Assembly: GCA_000432655.1 (NCBI GenBank)
Contig: HF986333.1
Coordinates: forward strand, 5,858-13,848
Length of the DNA stretch: 7,991 bases
Reading direction: 5' to 3'
Source of the DNA: Bacteroides sp. CAG:1060
GTDB taxonomy: Bacteria; Bacteroidota; Bacteroidia; Bacteroidales; UBA932
The notes under the pieces are model-generated. The model was not told the DNA's origin. It did not search any database and worked only from the letters and a program-made list of their open reading frames with translations. Positions 7,078-7,991 of this stretch are shown piece after piece. Position numbers and translations under genes: made by a program. How positions within the stretch are numbered: the first letter of the stretch is position 1; each line of letters starts with the position of its first letter.

Positions 7078-7113
7078 AAATTGTGCAGAAAATAATTTTA
7101 ACAACTGATAATT

Positions 7114-7991
7114 ATGACACAACAATCCGCAGAAGCTAAAGGCTTCTACAAACTCAGCTGGCTCCAGCGAATCGGTTACGGCTCCGGTGACCTGGCCCAG
7201 AATCTTATCTATCAGACCATCAGTATCTGGCTGCTTTTCTTCTATACCAACGTTTATGGACTTCGTCCGGATGTTGCCGCTCTGATGTTCCTCATCGTCC
7301 GTCTGGTTGACGTGCTTTGGGATCCGGTGGTAGGAACGATTGTAGACAAGAGCAACCCTAAATGGGGTAAGTACCGCTCATGGCTGGTGCTTGGAGGTAT
7401 TCCTCTCGTGGGACTTGCCATCCTCTGCTTCTGGGGCGGTTTCAGCGGTTCCGTTGTTTACGCGTACATTACTTATGTGGGAATGTCCATGTGCTATACG
7501 CTTGTAAATGTACCTTACGGAGCGCTCAACTCTTCACTTACCCGTGACACGGACGAGATTACGGTCCTTACGTCCACACGTATGTTCATGGCCAACCTCG
7601 GAGGTCTTGCAGTGAAGTCCCTTCCTCTCGTAATAGCTATCTTCGCCCCTAAGGTGATGAATGCTGACGGCAAGATGGAGGCGGTTTACAATACTCCGGA
7701 ATCAGCATCTGCATGGTTTGTCACCATGACCATATTTGCTCTTCTCGGTCTTGTGCTTCTCATTTTCTGCTTCTCCCAGACAAAGGAGAAAGTCGTGATG
7801 GACGCCAAGGAATCCGCCAATGTAAAGGTCAGTGACCTGTGGCAGGAGTTTACCCGCAACAGACCGCTCCGGGTACTTGCGTTCTTCTTCATCACAGCAT
7901 TTGCAATGATGAGCGTCAGCAATGCGGCTGATTCATATTTCATGACCAGCAGCATTCACGCCAATGCGTTCATGACTACGGCGTTCATGTG
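7114..7991 (+). CDS. GPH-family (MelB-like) sugar:cation symporter, N-terminal part
   Basis: The frame opens at ATG 7114 and is still open at the window end, giving 292 residues of a protein usually near 450-500. An in-frame TAA at 7099-7101 supports this start. The family markers of glycoside-pentoside-hexuronide:cation symporters are clear: YGSGDLAQN (22-30), RLVDVLWDPVVG (63-74) followed by KWGKYRSW (83-90), and VNVPYGAL (131-138) before TRDTDEITVL. Hydrophobic helices are visible at about 31-49, 53-72, 90-108, 113-132, 158-177, 201-220 and 253-271, in keeping with a 12-helix inner-membrane carrier. Asp66 and Asp70 match the cation-site Asp55 and Asp59 of E. coli MelB, and Arg156 probably matches Arg149. 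Asn30 and Asn132 stand at the MelB sugar-binding Asp19 and Asp124, so melibiose is unlikely and the real substrate is unknown. It is transcribed away from the amide hydrolase gene, with its own promoter. Confidence 0.93.
   Translation, partial: MTQQSAEAKGFYKLSWLQRIGYGSGDLAQNLIYQTISIWLLFFYTNVYGLRPDVAALMFLIVRLVDVLWDPVVGTIVDKSNPKWGKYRSWLVLGGIPLVGLAILCFWGGFSGSVVYAYITYVGMSMCYTLVNVPYGALNSSLTRDTDEITVLTSTRMFMANLGGLAVKSLPLVIAIFAPKVMNADGKMEAVYNTPESASAWFVTMTIFALLGLVLLIFCFSQTKEKVVMDAKESANVKVSDLWQEFTRNRPLRVLAFFFITAFAMMSVSNAADSYFMTSSIHANAFMTTAFM

Larger units (their letters stand above)
6924..7113. other. Divergent intergenic region, 190 bp
   Basis: This gap separates the minus-strand amide hydrolase gene from the plus-strand transporter gene and should carry control elements for both. 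Its transporter side holds a -7 element, a possible -33 element, a 15-bp palindrome and a repeated half-site, listed separately. Its hydrolase side holds only a short GTGA-N5-TCAC inverted repeat. I see no small ORF, tRNA or riboswitch-like fold. Confidence 0.8.

Noticed and set aside
6924..7113. Promoter for the amide hydrolase gene on the minus strand
   Set aside because: No TAnnTTTG match with a suitably spaced TTTG was found on that strand of the gap, so no site is called.
1..7991. Mobile element, defence system, CRISPR array or RNA gene
   Set aside because: No transposase, integrase, terminal inverted repeats, spaced repeats or tRNA-like folds were seen. All coding space is taken by six recognisable chromosomal genes.

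Overview
The window looks like ordinary chromosomal DNA from a member of the Bacteroidota, most likely an intestinal or rumen Bacteroidales; the genus cannot be fixed from sequence alone. The evidence is a very large AsmA-like protein of the Bacteroidota type, MKK-type signal peptides on both exported enzymes, AT-rich leaders without clear Shine-Dalgarno sequences, and exact matches to the Bacteroides -7 promoter element TAnnTTTG. Base composition seems even, and I see no insertion sequence, phage gene, CRISPR array, tRNA or rRNA.

Left part, plus strand (1-4275): the 3' end of an iron-sulfur class I fumarase overlaps by four bases (GTGA) a 1150-residue membrane-anchored AsmA-like protein, which is followed after 24 bp by a guanine deaminase. 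The three are probably co-transcribed, although their roles (central carbon metabolism, envelope lipid handling, purine catabolism) do not form an obvious pathway. A strong symmetrical hairpin at 4295-4331 ends this unit and also serves the genes converging from the right.

Right part, minus strand (4352-6923): two exported hydrolases are read as a pair. The upstream gene (5841-6923) encodes a choloylglycine hydrolase / penicillin V acylase family enzyme whose nucleophilic Cys should become N-terminal on signal-peptide cleavage. The downstream gene (4352-5797), 43 bp away, encodes a type-B carboxylesterase lipoprotein. Together they would cleave amide and ester bonds in the periplasm or at the outer membrane; the true substrates are unknown.

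Right edge (6924-7991): a 190-bp divergent intergenic region holds a good -7 promoter element and a 15-bp palindrome, then the first 292 residues of a GPH-family (MelB-like) cation symporter that runs off the window.

I found no convincing novel multi-gene system. The points most worth checking are the operator-like palindrome with a repeated half-site in front of the transporter, the Asp-to-Glu change plus a PVA-like Tyr in the active site of the choloylglycine hydrolase homologue, the compact acid-to-His segment of the esterase, and the long charged C-terminal tail of the AsmA-like protein.
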